From positions 1 through 64,000 of the forward strand of contig NZ_NHRX01000019.1 in assembly GCF_016653115.1 (NCBI RefSeq): a stretch of 64,000 bases of DNA. The letters are read 5' to 3'. The stretch comes from Rhodocyclus purpureus. GTDB taxonomy: Bacteria > Pseudomonadota > Gammaproteobacteria > Burkholderiales > Rhodocyclaceae. This document shows positions 54,196 through 62,797 of the stretch, one piece after another (within the stretch, counting starts at the first letter, position 1; each line of letters begins with the position of its first letter). The notes below the pieces were generated by a model, which worked only from the letters and a program-made list of their open reading frames with translations, did not search any database and was not told the origin of the DNA. The position numbers and the translations under genes were made by a program.

Positions 54196-54960
54196 TCACG
54201 GTTCAGGCTCGGGGCTCGCCACCGTCGCCTGCGCGATCGCCGTATCGAGCAGCTTCTGCATCCGCTGCCAGTGCGACCCTGGCCAGAACACTCGCCCGCA
54301 ATGATCGCAGGTGGTGAAGCGCGCCTGCCGTGCCCTGACTGAAGGCGGCAGGCGGTCGGCTACTTCCGACTTGTCGACCGCACGCAGCGGCGCGTTGCAT
54401 TCGAGGCAGCGCGTGAAGGGTTTGACGCAAGGCACGAGTTCGAGCCGCGCGACGATCTCGGCCAACTGCTGCCGCGGTTCCAGGGCATGCACGTAGCAGC
54501 CGTGCTCGAGCGTGCGCAGCTTCAATAGTTCGCGGTCGCGCGTGAGCAGGATGCGGCCTTCGCGGACGGCGAGCTCGGCCAGTTCGACATCCCGATAGTC
54601 GTTGCGATAGAGCGTGTCGAAACCCGCCATGCGCAGCAGGCGGGCAAGCCCGCCGAGATGCGCGTCGGCGACGAAACGCGGCTCGCCCGGCAGGCTCCGG
54701 CACAGGCGCGGGTTCACCCCGGTCGCGGCGCGGTGCGGATGGACAGCGACGCGGTCGCCGTCGCGCAGTTGCCGGTCGAAGCCGACCGACTCGCCATTGA
54801 CCAGGATCAGCCCGACCTCGGTGTGCGGAACGCCGAGCGCCTCGATCATGTGCTTGGTGGTGGCGCTGCGCGCGCAGGGCACGCCGAACTCGCGTCGCCG
54901 CCGCTCCGGCGGCAGGAAGTCGTTGAGTTCGTCGTGGAAGCGAAAAATTGCCGTCGTCAT
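54196..54960 (-). CDS. Mut7-C RNase domain protein with ubiquitin-like N-terminus
   Basis: A 254-residue protein of two parts: a ubiquitin/ThiS-like N-terminus (AIFRFHDELNDFLPPERRRR; LILVNGESVGFDRQLRDGDR) and the Mut7-C PIN-like nuclease (FVADAHLGGLARLLRMAGFD then TLYRNDYRDVELAELA; GRILLTRDRELLKLR). A zinc-ribbon end follows (CLECNAPLR, CDHCGRVFWPGSHW). Acidic residues of the PIN site (Asp in VADAHL, DRELL) are present. Biological role unproven; RNA degradation is expected. Converges with the RlmN-like gene, 21 bases apart. Confidence 0.9.
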   Translation of the reverse strand: MTTAIFRFHDELNDFLPPERRRREFGVPCARSATTKHMIEALGVPHTEVGLILVNGESVGFDRQLRDGDRVAVHPHRAATGVNPRLCRSLPGEPRFVADAHLGGLARLLRMAGFDTLYRNDYRDVELAELAVREGRILLTRDRELLKLRTLEHGCYVHALEPRQQLAEIVARLELVPCVKPFTRCLECNAPLRAVDKSEVADRLPPSVRARQARFTTCDHCGRVFWPGSHWQRMQKLLDTAIAQATVASPEPEP

Positions 54961-55076
54961 CGATCCTGGCCTATCATCTGCGTATCGCGTAGCGCTGCCG
55001 GATCATCCGGCAAGCGCAGACAGCACCGTCGCGGAACGGCACGCAGCCGCGAGCCCAGCCAAGGGAGCCACACCTC

Positions 55077-55361
55077 ATGAGGCAAGTCATCCCGCAGACC
55101 CACGCGGACTACGACGAGACGCGGATCATCGAACGACCGGACGGCTTCTACTGGACCACGAAGGATGGGGAACGCGAGCTCGGGCCGTTCGCGACGCTGG
55201 TCGAGGCGGTCGAGGAGATGGAGTCCAGCGACGACGAAGCCTTCACGCCCGGAGAGTCGCTCGCCGAAGCCGAAGACGAGATCGGCATCGCCGACTGGAT
55301 CGACCCCGACACGCACGAGCCCGCCGAGGAAGGCCGGGCGAGGATCGACGACAGCCATTGA
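55077..55361 (+). CDS. Small acidic conserved hypothetical protein
   Basis: A 94-residue soluble protein, very acidic at the C-terminus (ESSDDEAFTPGESLAEAEDE). The N-terminal half (YDETRIIERPDGFYWTTKDG then ERELGPFATLVEAVEEM) looks like a small beta-sheet with a GPF turn, as in many short proteins of unknown function. AAGGGAG upstream of the ATG at 55077 is a strong ribosome site. No family name can be given. It stands alone between a Mut7-C gene (divergent) and pldA (convergent). Confidence 0.8.
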   Translation: MRQVIPQTHADYDETRIIERPDGFYWTTKDGERELGPFATLVEAVEEMESSDDEAFTPGESLAEAEDEIGIADWIDPDTHEPAEEGRARIDDSH

Positions 55362-55384
55362 GCAGGAAGCCGCAGCGGGCGGCC

Positions 55385-56491
55385 TCACATCCAGTCGGTG
55401 AGCAGCACACCGAAGCCGATCGTATCCTGCCGGTGGTTGTAGTCGATCATGCTCTCGCCGTAGCCGGTGGTGAACTGCACGTAGCCTTTCAACTGACCCG
55501 CGCTTTTGCTGCTCTCGTCGCGCTGCAGCCAGCTGGAGAGCGGGAAAGTCCAGTCGAGCTGCAGGAAGCCACGCCTCGCGTCCCAGGTGCTGCGTCCGAG
55601 CAGGCTCAGGGTCTGACTGCCGAAGCGGTAGCTCGCCTCGGCCTCGTAATCGCCGACGTAGCGGTTGATGCCCGGGTTATCGTCGCTGTCGGCGCTTTCC
55701 CTGATCCGGTACCAGGGTTTCAGGATCAGCTGGAACTTGTCGCCGTATTCGAAGCCGGCCTGCGCGTAGAGCCGGTTCCAGCTACGCGACAGTGGCTCGC
55801 TGCGACCGTTCGACTGGTGCGAGAAACCTAAATTGACGAAGCGGCCGCGCAGTCCGAGCAGCGGGTAGTCGGCAGGCACGGTGACGAAGATCTCGGGTTC
55901 GTAGTTCGTCTCGCGGAAGGGCGCCGAGATTCCCGCGTTGTACAGTTGCCAGCTGTTCTGCTGCGTGTAGCCGAACCATAGGTCGGCGCCGCGCCCGAAC
56001 AGGTTTTCCGCCGCCTTGGTCTTGAAACTCAACTGGAACTTCACTTCGGCCGGATCCAGCCCCTCGTCGCGACCGTTCGCGCTCTTGAAATAGCCGACAT
56101 AAGGGCGCTGGTTCACGCTGTCGGTGTAGCGTGCGAAGAGGAAGTAATTGGGCTTGTGTGGCCGGAAGGACCAGGTGCCGTTCTTGCTTTCGGGATCGAG
56201 TTCCCAGCGCGCGGAGAGCGGCGTGACGGTTCTCGCTTCGCCGGCGAGCGCTGGCCGGAGCGTCGCCGACGGATCCGCTGCAGCGGCGTCCCCGGAGACG
56301 GGCTGCGGGGTAGGCTGAGCTGCGGTCTGCGCGGCAGCCGCCAGCCTGTCGAAGCAGCGCAGTCGCGCCACGTCTTCGGCGATCGACGCGCACTCGCGCA
56401 GCGTCATCGTGTCGGCCGCCGATGCGCCGAAGGCGGCGCCGAACAGGACGGTTCCGAAAATTTCCCGCATTGTTCTTGAGCTGCTTGGCAT
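55385..56491 (-). CDS. pldA: Outer-membrane phospholipase A
   Basis: A 368-residue outer-membrane beta-barrel. Short signal peptide (REIFGTVLFGAAFGASA), then an extended N-terminal region rich in Ala/Pro, then a barrel with alternating strands. The active-site block NLGFSHQSNGRSEPLSRSWN holds the catalytic His and Ser (HQSNG) and the later Asn of PldA. The protein ends in an aromatic/hydrophobic strand (GFGVLLTDWM). It hydrolyses misplaced phospholipids in the outer leaflet when dimerised with calcium. The ATG at 56491 has GGGAGG five bases before it; the far longer upstream frame is spurious. The N-terminal 80-residue spacer is longer than in E. coli. Confidence 0.92.
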   Translation of the reverse strand: MPSSSRTMREIFGTVLFGAAFGASAADTMTLRECASIAEDVARLRCFDRLAAAAQTAAQPTPQPVSGDAAAADPSATLRPALAGEARTVTPLSARWELDPESKNGTWSFRPHKPNYFLFARYTDSVNQRPYVGYFKSANGRDEGLDPAEVKFQLSFKTKAAENLFGRGADLWFGYTQQNSWQLYNAGISAPFRETNYEPEIFVTVPADYPLLGLRGRFVNLGFSHQSNGRSEPLSRSWNRLYAQAGFEYGDKFQLILKPWYRIRESADSDDNPGINRYVGDYEAEASYRFGSQTLSLLGRSTWDARRGFLQLDWTFPLSSWLQRDESSKSAGQLKGYVQFTTGYGESMIDYNHRQDTIGFGVLLTDWM

Positions 56492-56785
56492 CAAGCCTCC
56501 CCCCCTGAGTTGCGCTGACCGGCCGCAGCCGGCCAGCCAACATTGTAGTGAGATCGGCGCCCCCGAATGACAAAAAGATCGTCTGTGGCGCAGGTCCGGC
56601 GAACGCCGGCAACTGGCATCCGCTGCGCCGACGCTCAGCCAAAAGGGGCGACGACGCTTACAATGTCGGCTTCGGCGAGCTCGGCTGCGACCGCGACCCC
56701 GGCCTACGCGTCTGCGCCGGCGCCAGCTACCAGCTTCCCCGCAGCCATCGCCCCTTCTTTCCTTCCGCCGCGCCGATACCGCCCC

Positions 56786-57622
56786 ATGCACACATCCGAC
56801 AGCCAACACGCCACCTTCGTCGATCGCCTCAACGCCGCCTGGACGGCCAGCGATTCGCTGCTCTGCGTCGGTCTCGACCCCGACCCGGCACGCTTTCCCG
56901 CGCAGCTTGCCGGGCGCCCCGACGCGATCTTCGAATTCTGCAAGCAGATCGTCGATGCCACCGCCGACCTCGTCTGCGCGTTCAAGCCGCAGATCGCCTA
57001 CTTCGCGGCGCAGCGTGCCGAGGACCAGCTCGAAGCGCTGATCGCGCACATCCACGCCGCTCACCCCGGCATTCCCGTGATCCTCGACGCCAAGCGCGGC
57101 GACATCGGCAGCACCGCCGAGCAGTACGCGGTCGAGGCCTTCGATCGCTACCGCGCCGACGCTGTGACGGTCAATCCGTACATGGGCCGCGACTCGATCG
57201 AGCCCTACCTCGCCTGGAGCGACCGCGGCATCATCCTGCTCTGCCGCACCTCGAACCCCGGCGGCAGCGACCTGCAGTTCCTCGACGTCGGCGGCGAACG
57301 CCTGTTCGAGCGCGTCGCCAGGCTCGCTGCCGGCGACTGGAACAGCAAGGGGCAACTGGCGCTGGTCGTCGGCGCGACCTTCCCGGCCGAGATCGCGCGC
57401 GTGCGCGAGCTGACCGGCGACATGCCGCTGCTGGTACCGGGGATCGGCGCCCAGGGCGGCGACATCGAGGCGACGGTCAAGGCCGGCCGCGACAGTCGTG
57501 GCCGCGGGCTGATGATCAACTCCTCGCGTGCGATCCTCTACGCCGGCAAGGGCGAGGATTTCGCCGCCGCCGCGCGCGCCGCCGCGCTGGCGACGCGCGA
57601 CGCGATCAACCGGTACCGCTGA
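56786..57622 (+). CDS. pyrF: Orotidine 5'-phosphate decarboxylase (type 2)
   Basis: A 278-residue TIM-barrel enzyme that makes [28 protein letters not shown] and the catalytic [16 protein letters not shown] identify the longer type 2 PyrF form; [19 protein letters not shown] and [12 protein letters not shown] bind phosphate. The ATG at 56786 gives the usual N-terminus (FVDRLNAAW). No ribosome site is obvious, and the leader from 56492 to 56785 carries no gene. It is followed by a small gene after 18 bases. Confidence 0.95.
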   Translation: MHTSDSQHATFVDRLNAAWTASDSLLCVGLDPDPARFPAQLAGRPDAIFEFCKQIVDATADLVCAFKPQIAYFAAQRAEDQLEALIAHIHAAHPGIPVILDAKRGDIGSTAEQYAVEAFDRYRADAVTVNPYMGRDSIEPYLAWSDRGIILLCRTSNPGGSDLQFLDVGGERLFERVARLAAGDWNSKGQLALVVGATFPAEIARVRELTGDMPLLVPGIGAQGGDIEATVKAGRDSRGRGLMINSSRAILYAGKGEDFAAAARAAALATRDAINRYR

Positions 57623-57640
57623 GCACGGGAGGAGACGAAG

Positions 57641-57847
57641 ATGGCTTCAGGCGGCTGGGGTTGCCCGCACGAAGTGAACAACACCTGCAACAAGGTCGCC
57701 GGACGCCCCTGCGACCCGGGGATGAAGGGCTGCGAGCTCGCCGGCCGCTACACCTTCTTCAGCGAGGACAAGAACACGCGCCTGCGCCAGAAGCAGGCGC
57801 AGCGCGCGGCCGCCGAGGGCACCTCCGGCAAGGATGGAACGGCGTGA
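57641..57847 (+). CDS. Small cysteine-containing hypothetical protein
   Basis: A 68-residue protein with four conserved-looking cysteines (GWGCPHEVNNTCNKVAGRPC then DPGMKGCELAGRYTFF) and a charged Lys/Gln tail. The pattern suggests a small metal- or disulfide-bound motif. I recall similar short proteins near pyrF in other Betaproteobacteria, but no function is known. GGAGGAGA precedes the ATG. Its TGA overlaps the GTG of the M23 peptidase gene, so the three genes pyrF, this and the peptidase likely share a transcript. Confidence 0.85.
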   Translation: MASGGWGCPHEVNNTCNKVAGRPCDPGMKGCELAGRYTFFSEDKNTRLRQKQAQRAAAEGTSGKDGTA

Positions 57848-58830
57848 GCGGCAGCTTGCGGTGCCCGGGAACGGTGCGCGCAATGCTCGCCGCTGCGGCG
57901 TTCGCGCTGGCGCTGCCGGCCGGCGCGAGCGAGTTCGACACGAAGCTGGCGAGCGTCTCGGCGACAGTGCCGACGGCCCGCGCCGATGCGCCACCGATGC
58001 GGCCTGTGGCACTGCCGCGCGCGCTTGCGGTCCCCGGCGGAGTCGCGCGCGTCGACCTCGGAGCGGCGAGCAGCTCGCCGCGCCCTATCGCCTGGTTCGG
58101 CGAGGCGCGCGTCCGCGTCCTCGACACCGACGGTCGCTGGCAGGCGCTGGTCGGCCTGCCGCTCGACCTGCGCCCCGGCCGTCACGAACTGCGTGCCACG
58201 GTCGATGGCCAGGAACGTCGGGTCGGCTTTCTCGTCGGCAACAAGGACTACCCGGTGCAGCGCGTCACCCTCCCCGACGACCGCCGCGTCCGCCTCTCCG
58301 CCGCCGACGAGGAACGCGCCGAGCAGGAGGCCGCGCAGATCGCGCTGCTCAAGAAAACCTGGCGTGAATTCCCCGACTTCGCCGGCAACGCAGCCAGCGG
58401 CACGGCGTTCGCGCGCGACGCGCTGCTGCTGAACCCTGTCGCCGGCCGGGACGCTGGCAAGCTCGGCAGCAACTTCGGCAACCGGCGCATCTTCAACGGC
58501 GAGCCACGCGCACCGCACTCCGGTCTCGACATCGCCGCCGCGCGCGGAACGCCCGTGCGCGCCGCAGCCGCCGGCGAGGTGCTTGCCACCGGCGACTATT
58601 TCTTCAGCGGCAACGCCGTCTTCATCGACCACGGCGAAGGCCTGATCACGCTCTACGCGCACCTCGACCGCATCGACGTCGCACCCGGTGATGTCCTCGC
58701 TGCGGGCCAGCGCGTCGGCGTCGTCGGCGCCACCGGCCGCGCCAGCGGACCGCACCTGCACTGGGGCGTCATCCTCAACGGCGCATCGGTCGATCCACGC
58801 CTGTTCGTCCCGGCGGCGCCGAAATCCTAG
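57844..58830 (+). CDS. M23-family peptidoglycan endopeptidase
   Basis: A 328-residue exported LytM-type zinc peptidase. A signal peptide follows (MLAAAAFALALPAGASEF after a basic stretch). Residues about 40-190 form an N-terminal beta domain (ARVRVLDTDGRWQALVGLPL); the catalytic domain has PHSGLDIAAARGTPV (HxxxD), ITLYAHLDRIDV and GPHLHWGVILNG (HxH). All zinc ligands are intact, so it should cut cross-links in peptidoglycan. The GTG at 57844 overlaps the previous stop; an ATG at 57883 would remove the positive start of the signal peptide. Confidence 0.9.
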   Translation: MSGSLRCPGTVRAMLAAAAFALALPAGASEFDTKLASVSATVPTARADAPPMRPVALPRALAVPGGVARVDLGAASSSPRPIAWFGEARVRVLDTDGRWQALVGLPLDLRPGRHELRATVDGQERRVGFLVGNKDYPVQRVTLPDDRRVRLSAADEERAEQEAAQIALLKKTWREFPDFAGNAASGTAFARDALLLNPVAGRDAGKLGSNFGNRRIFNGEPRAPHSGLDIAAARGTPVRAAAAGEVLATGDYFFSGNAVFIDHGEGLITLYAHLDRIDVAPGDVLAAGQRVGVVGATGRASGPHLHWGVILNGASVDPRLFVPAAPKS

Positions 58831-58843
58831 GCGCTTTCATCCC

Positions 58844-59025
58844 GTCATTGCGAGGCGCGCAGCGCCGTGGCAATCCAGTTCGTTCGTCTGACTACTCGCC
58901 CGTTCCAGCCATCCAGGGGCAACCCGATATCAGCCCCGAGCACTGGATCGCCACGCCCTGTGGGCTCGCGATGACGGGCTGCTGCTCCGGGCAGCGGGCC
59001 TCGTCGCTTCGCAGTTTCACCTTAC
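58844..59025. repeat. Long palindromic repeat, copy 7 with 3' tail
   Basis: Core 58844-58975 (GTCATTGCGAGGCGCGC to CTCGCGATGAC), then a tail with CTGCTCCGGGCAGCGGGCC and CGCAGTTTCACC. It starts 13 bases after the M23 stop codon and lies between two convergent genes. Confidence 0.85.
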
Positions 59026-59075
59026 TACGTGGCCCGCGGCGTCTCATCGAGCGCAGCCGCGGGACTTGCCGACGC

Positions 59076-60623
59076 TCAGAAGGACTCGTCGTCGCCGAGG
59101 TAGCGCCACTGCCCGAGCGGCAGCAGCCCGAGACGGACGCCGCCGATGCGCACGCGCTTGAGGCCGACGACCTTGAGGCCGACCAGCTCGCACATGCGCC
59201 GGATCTGCCGCTTGCGCCCCTCGCGCAGCACGAAGCGCAGCTGATCCTCGTTCAGGCGCTCGACCTTGGCCGGACGCAGTTCGCGACCGTCGAGGCTCAG
59301 GCCGTGGTTGAGCAGCTTCAAGCCTTCCTCGGTGACCACGCCCTCGACACGGACGAGGTACTCCTTGTCCACCGTCGAGTGATCGCCGATCAGCGCGCGG
59401 GCGATGCGGCCGTCCTGCGTGAGAACCAGCAGCCCGGTCGAATCGATGTCGAGGCGACCGGCAGGCGCCAGCCCCGGCAGGATCCCGGGGCGGAACGGAC
59501 GCGCCGGCGTCCCCTCCGGAACGTACTGGTTTTCGGGCAGGATCAGCTTGACCGCCGGGATGCAGCCCGGCTCCGGCTGCCCGGAAACGTAGCCGACCGG
59601 CTTGTGCAGCAGGATGGTGGCGCGCTGCGTCTGCTGCACCTGCGCTTCGGGAGCGAGCGTGATCTTCGAGGTTGGCGCGGCGCGCGCACCGAGTTCGGTG
59701 ACGCGCTTGCCGTCGACGAAGACCCAGCCGCGTTCGATGTACGAATCCGCCTCGCGCCGCGAACAGAGGCCGAGTTCGGAGAGGAGCTTCGAGATGCGGA
59801 TGCCGGCAGCCGGCCTGGCATCGGCCCTGCCCATGGATTCGGGACGCGAAGGCTGCGCGTGCGCGACCTGTGGCTTGCCGGTACGCGGCGCCGCTTGCGC
59901 GCTTCCCTTCGGCGCGCCGGGTGCCGCCTTGCGCGCGGCGAATTCGGGGCGTTCCTGGCGCTCGGGACGCTCGCCACGGGCAGGCCGCTCCTGGCCGAAG
60001 CCGCCCGAGCGAGCGTCGCCGGCAGGCCGCTTGCGCTCGCCGGGAGCGCCCGCCTCCGCCTTGCGCGCGAAGCCGCTTCCAGCCTGCGGCTTGGCGAAGC
60101 CGACGCGGCGTTCCTCGCGCGATCGCTCATCTCTAGCCCGGTCTTCACGCGGCCGGTCTTCCCACGGCCGATCCGCGCGCGCGCCGTCTTCGCGCGCTTT
60201 GTCAGTGCGTGGCTGGCCGGCCTTTTCCGGGCGCGGCTTGCCGGCCCAACTTCTTTCAGCCTGAGGCTTTTCAGACCAAGGCTTCGCACCGCGCGGCTGA
60301 TCGCTGCGCGTATCACTGCGGCCCTTGTCGCCGCGTGGCTTGTCAGACCGTTCACCCCTGGCCTTGCCGTCGCGCGGCGGCAAGCCTGCGGCAGCACCCG
60401 GTGCGGCGGGCTGGCCGCGCCATTGCCCGGCGGGTTTGCCTGCCCCGGCCGGCTTGCCGGCGGCACCTTCGCGGCGCGGCGCAGCGGGAGTGACAGCAGG
60501 AAGCACCGCGGCACCCGGCTGCCGCTTGCGCGGTGCGTTGGCGACGCGTAGCGGACGACGGCCACGCGTATTTTCTTCGCTGGCCGCCTTGACCGGCAGC
60601 GTCAGTGTCTTGCGCGTGCTCAT
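59076..60623 (-). CDS. RsuA/RluB/RluF-family rRNA pseudouridine synthase with long disordered N-terminus
   Basis: A 515-residue enzyme. The C-terminal half is a standard small-subunit-type pseudouridine synthase: an S4 domain ([20 protein letters not shown]) and the catalytic domain with [20 protein letters not shown] (nucleophilic Asp), [26 protein letters not shown]. The N-terminal ~270 residues are low-complexity, rich in Arg, Pro, Ala, Gly, Asp and Lys, with repeated [22 protein letters not shown]-like runs. That is likely RNA-binding or condensate-forming and far longer than in E. coli relatives. Base specificity (RluB or RluF type) cannot be fixed. It starts 10 bases after an FKBP gene. 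Confidence 0.9.
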   Translation of the reverse strand: MSTRKTLTLPVKAASEENTRGRRPLRVANAPRKRQPGAAVLPAVTPAAPRREGAAGKPAGAGKPAGQWRGQPAAPGAAAGLPPRDGKARGERSDKPRGDKGRSDTRSDQPRGAKPWSEKPQAERSWAGKPRPEKAGQPRTDKAREDGARADRPWEDRPREDRARDERSREERRVGFAKPQAGSGFARKAEAGAPGERKRPAGDARSGGFGQERPARGERPERQERPEFAARKAAPGAPKGSAQAAPRTGKPQVAHAQPSRPESMGRADARPAAGIRISKLLSELGLCSRREADSYIERGWVFVDGKRVTELGARAAPTSKITLAPEAQVQQTQRATILLHKPVGYVSGQPEPGCIPAVKLILPENQYVPEGTPARPFRPGILPGLAPAGRLDIDSTGLLVLTQDGRIARALIGDHSTVDKEYLVRVEGVVTEEGLKLLNHGLSLDGRELRPAKVERLNEDQLRFVLREGRKRQIRRMCELVGLKVVGLKRVRIGGVRLGLLPLGQWRYLGDDESF

Positions 60624-60633
60624 CGCGCTGCGG

Positions 60634-60978
60634 TCAGCGGACGTCGAGCAGTTCGACTTCGAACACCAGCGTCGCGTTCGGCGGGATGACGCCGCCGGCG
60701 CCACGCGGGCCGTAGCCGAGATGCGAGGGGATGGTCAGCTTGCGTACGCCGCCGACACGCATGCCGGCGACGCCCTCGTCCCAGCCGGCGATGACCTGGC
60801 GGGCGCCGAGCTGGAAGCGGAAAGCCTGCTTGCGGTCGAGGCTGGAGTCGAACTTGGCGCCGCTGGTGAGCCAGCCGGTGTAATGCACGCTGACCATCTG
60901 GCCGGCAGCGGCGGTGGCGCCCTCGCCGACTTTGATTTCCTCGATCTGCAGACCGCTGGCGGTGGTGGTGACGGACAT
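60634..60978 (-). CDS. FKBP-type peptidyl-prolyl isomerase
   Basis: A 114-residue one-domain FKBP, no signal peptide, so cytoplasmic. [60 protein letters not shown] and [16 protein letters not shown] are the canonical active-site strands with the Tyr, Phe, Trp and Ile of the binding pocket. It speeds proline isomerisation during folding. The gene is upstream of the pseudouridine synthase and probably co-transcribed. Standard length. Confidence 0.96.
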   Translation of the reverse strand: MSVTTTASGLQIEEIKVGEGATAAAGQMVSVHYTGWLTSGAKFDSSLDRKQAFRFQLGARQVIAGWDEGVAGMRVGGVRKLTIPSHLGYGPRGAGGVIPPNATLVFEVELLDVR

Positions 60979-61123
60979 GTTCTGACCCCTTGCTGGAAAA
61001 GGGCGAAGTGTAGACCAGCGCGACGGGCGCGACCAGCACGCGCGCAGTCTGCGACCGACACAGCCAACGCTTTCCGCGAGCGCGGGAGGCTGCTTCCGCT
61101 CCCGATGCTGCTAAACGTGCCCC

Positions 61124-61147
61124 TTCGCGGCTGACGCCGCTCCCACG
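61124..61147. repeat. Short REP-like sequence, copy 1
   Basis: TTCGCGGCTGACGCCGCTCC continuing CACG. The same 24 bases recur at 62687-62710. It resembles the GC-rich hairpin REPs frequent after genes in proteobacteria. Confidence 0.7.
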
Positions 61148-61169
61148 CGCAACGCGCACTTCCACAGCC

Positions 61170-61672
61170 GTCATTGCGCGGCGCGCAGCGCCGTGGCAAT
61201 CCAGTTCGTTCTTTCGCAACCTCGCCGGCTCGGGCGATCCGATAACAGTCCTACGCACTGGATCGCCACGCCCTGCGGGCTCGCGATGACGGGTACGCTT
61301 TCAGCCCCTCGCCATGCATTCCCGGCACTACCGTCATTGCGAGGCGCGCAGCGCCGTGGCAATCCAGTTCGTTCTTTCGCCGCCTCGCCAGCTCGGGCGA
61401 TCCGATAACAGTCCGACGCACTGGATCGCCACGCCCTGCGGGCTCGCGATGACGGGTACGCTTTCAGCCCCTCGCCATGCATTCCCGGCACTGCCGTCAT
61501 TGCGCGGCGCGCAGCGCCGTGGCAATCCAGTTCGTTCTCCTGTCTCTTCACTCTTGGCAGCCGCCCACATGCCAGACCTACGCACTGGATCGCCACGCTC
61601 TTCGGGCTCGCGATGACGTGTTGCTGCTTCGGGGCAGCTGCTTAATACCTTCGCAGTTTCACGTTAGACTCA
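61170..61672. repeat. Long palindromic repeat, copies 8-10 in a 163-bp tandem array, plus tail
   Basis: Cores at 61170-61290, 61333-61453 and 61496-61617 each start GTCATTGCG(A/C)GGCGCGC and end CTCGCGATGAC, exactly 163 bases apart. The 42-base spacers after copies 8 and 9 repeat (GGGTACGCTTTCAGCCCCTC, GCCATGCATTCCCGGCACT). Copy 10 is followed by GGGGCAGCTGCTTAATACCT and TCGCAGTTTCACGTTAG. With copy 1 of the short REP, it fills most of the gene-free 60979-61859 stretch. Confidence 0.88.
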
Positions 61673-61859
61673 TGGGTTCCTCGCGACCAGCGGCGCAGCA
61701 GGCAGCGCGCGCAGGTAGAACTTTCGGTGAATCGAGAATGCCCTTCAGCCAGTACATCTCCGGCAGCAGCAAGACGGCCACGCGCCCGCCTGCGGCCATT
61801 TCCGAGTCACGTCCAGCAGCGGCGCCGCTCGCCCCCCGCCCGCACAGGCTGGGCGCAGC

Positions 61860-62627
61860 ATGAGCGACGCGGACATCGCCCGCCGCTTCGGCGGCGTCGG
61901 CAGGCTCTACGGCACGACGGCGCGCGAGCGCTTCGCCTCCGCGCACGTCTGCGTCATCGGCATCGGCGGCGTCGGCTCGTGGGTCGCCGAGGCGCTGGCG
62001 CGCTCGGCGATCGGCGCGATCACGCTGGTCGACCTCGACATGGTCGCCGAGTCAAACGTGAACCGGCAGATCCATGCGCTCGGCGACAACTTCGGCCGCG
62101 CCAAGACGAGCGCGATGGCCGAGCGCATCCGCGCCATCAACCCCGACTGCCGCGTCACCGAGATCGAGGACTTCATCACCGCCGACAACGTCGCGACGCT
62201 GCTCGACGTCGGTTCCGGACAGGATTACGACTTCATCGTCGACGCGATCGACCAGGTGCGACCGAAGGCGGCACTGATCGACTGGTGGACGCGGCGCGGC
62301 GGCAAGCTGGTGACGGTTGGCGGCGCCGGCGGCAAGACCGACCCGACGCGGATCACGGTCGCCGACCTCGCGCACACCGAGCAGGACCCGCTGCTCGCCA
62401 AGCTGCGCGCGACGCTCAGGCGCGACTACGGCTTCACGCGCGAGCCGGGCAAGAAATTCCGCGTCGGCGCGGTGTATTCGAGTGAACCGATGCGCCGGCC
62501 GCAGAACGGCGACGCCTGCGTCCCGGTGAGCGGCGACTTGAGTTGCTCGGGCTACGGTTCGAGCGTCTGCGTCACGGCGAGCTTCGGTATGTTCGCCGCA
62601 GCGCAGGCGCTGGCGCACCTCGCGTAA
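61860..62627 (+). CDS. tcdA: tRNA threonylcarbamoyladenosine dehydratase
   Basis: A 255-residue E1-like enzyme that cyclises t6A37 in tRNA to ct6A with ATP. The start RRFGGVGRLYGTTARERFAS is a family mark. The nucleotide-binding fold has VCVIGIGGVGSWVAEALARS, LVDLDMVAESNVNRQIHAL and DYDFIVDAIDQVRPKAALI; GGKTDPTRITVADLAHTEQD and GSSVCVTASFGMFAA complete it. Length normal. The ATG at 61860 follows the remnant region beside the repeats; no strong ribosome site is seen. Confidence 0.95.
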   Translation: MSDADIARRFGGVGRLYGTTARERFASAHVCVIGIGGVGSWVAEALARSAIGAITLVDLDMVAESNVNRQIHALGDNFGRAKTSAMAERIRAINPDCRVTEIEDFITADNVATLLDVGSGQDYDFIVDAIDQVRPKAALIDWWTRRGGKLVTVGGAGGKTDPTRITVADLAHTEQDPLLAKLRATLRRDYGFTREPGKKFRVGAVYSSEPMRRPQNGDACVPVSGDLSCSGYGSSVCVTASFGMFAAAQALAHLA

Positions 62628-62686
62628 GAGAGGCGCCAGCCGCGACCCCGTCGGCGAGATGACCGCGAGGGCGCCAATTCCGGCAG

Positions 62687-62742
62687 TTCGCGGCTGACGC
62701 CGCTCCCACGAAGACGCTCGCGCCATCGGCTTCTCGTGGGAG
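62687..62742. repeat. Short REP-like sequence, copy 2 with inverted half
   Basis: TTCGCGGCTGACGCCGCTCC continuing CACGA at 62687-62711, and TCGTGGGAG at 62734-62742, so the element can fold. It lies between tcdA and the convergent MBL gene. Not a simple T-tailed terminator. Confidence 0.65.
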
Positions 62743-62797
62743 GAGCGTCGGGCCCGTACTTGGGGAGAGCATGATTCATACCCTCCCCGCCCGACTT

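Noticed and set aside
58848-60551. Plus-strand frame of 567 codons opposite the pseudouridine synthase
   Set aside because: Its composition mirrors the antisense of the low-complexity arm; it begins in a repeat and has no recognisable domain.
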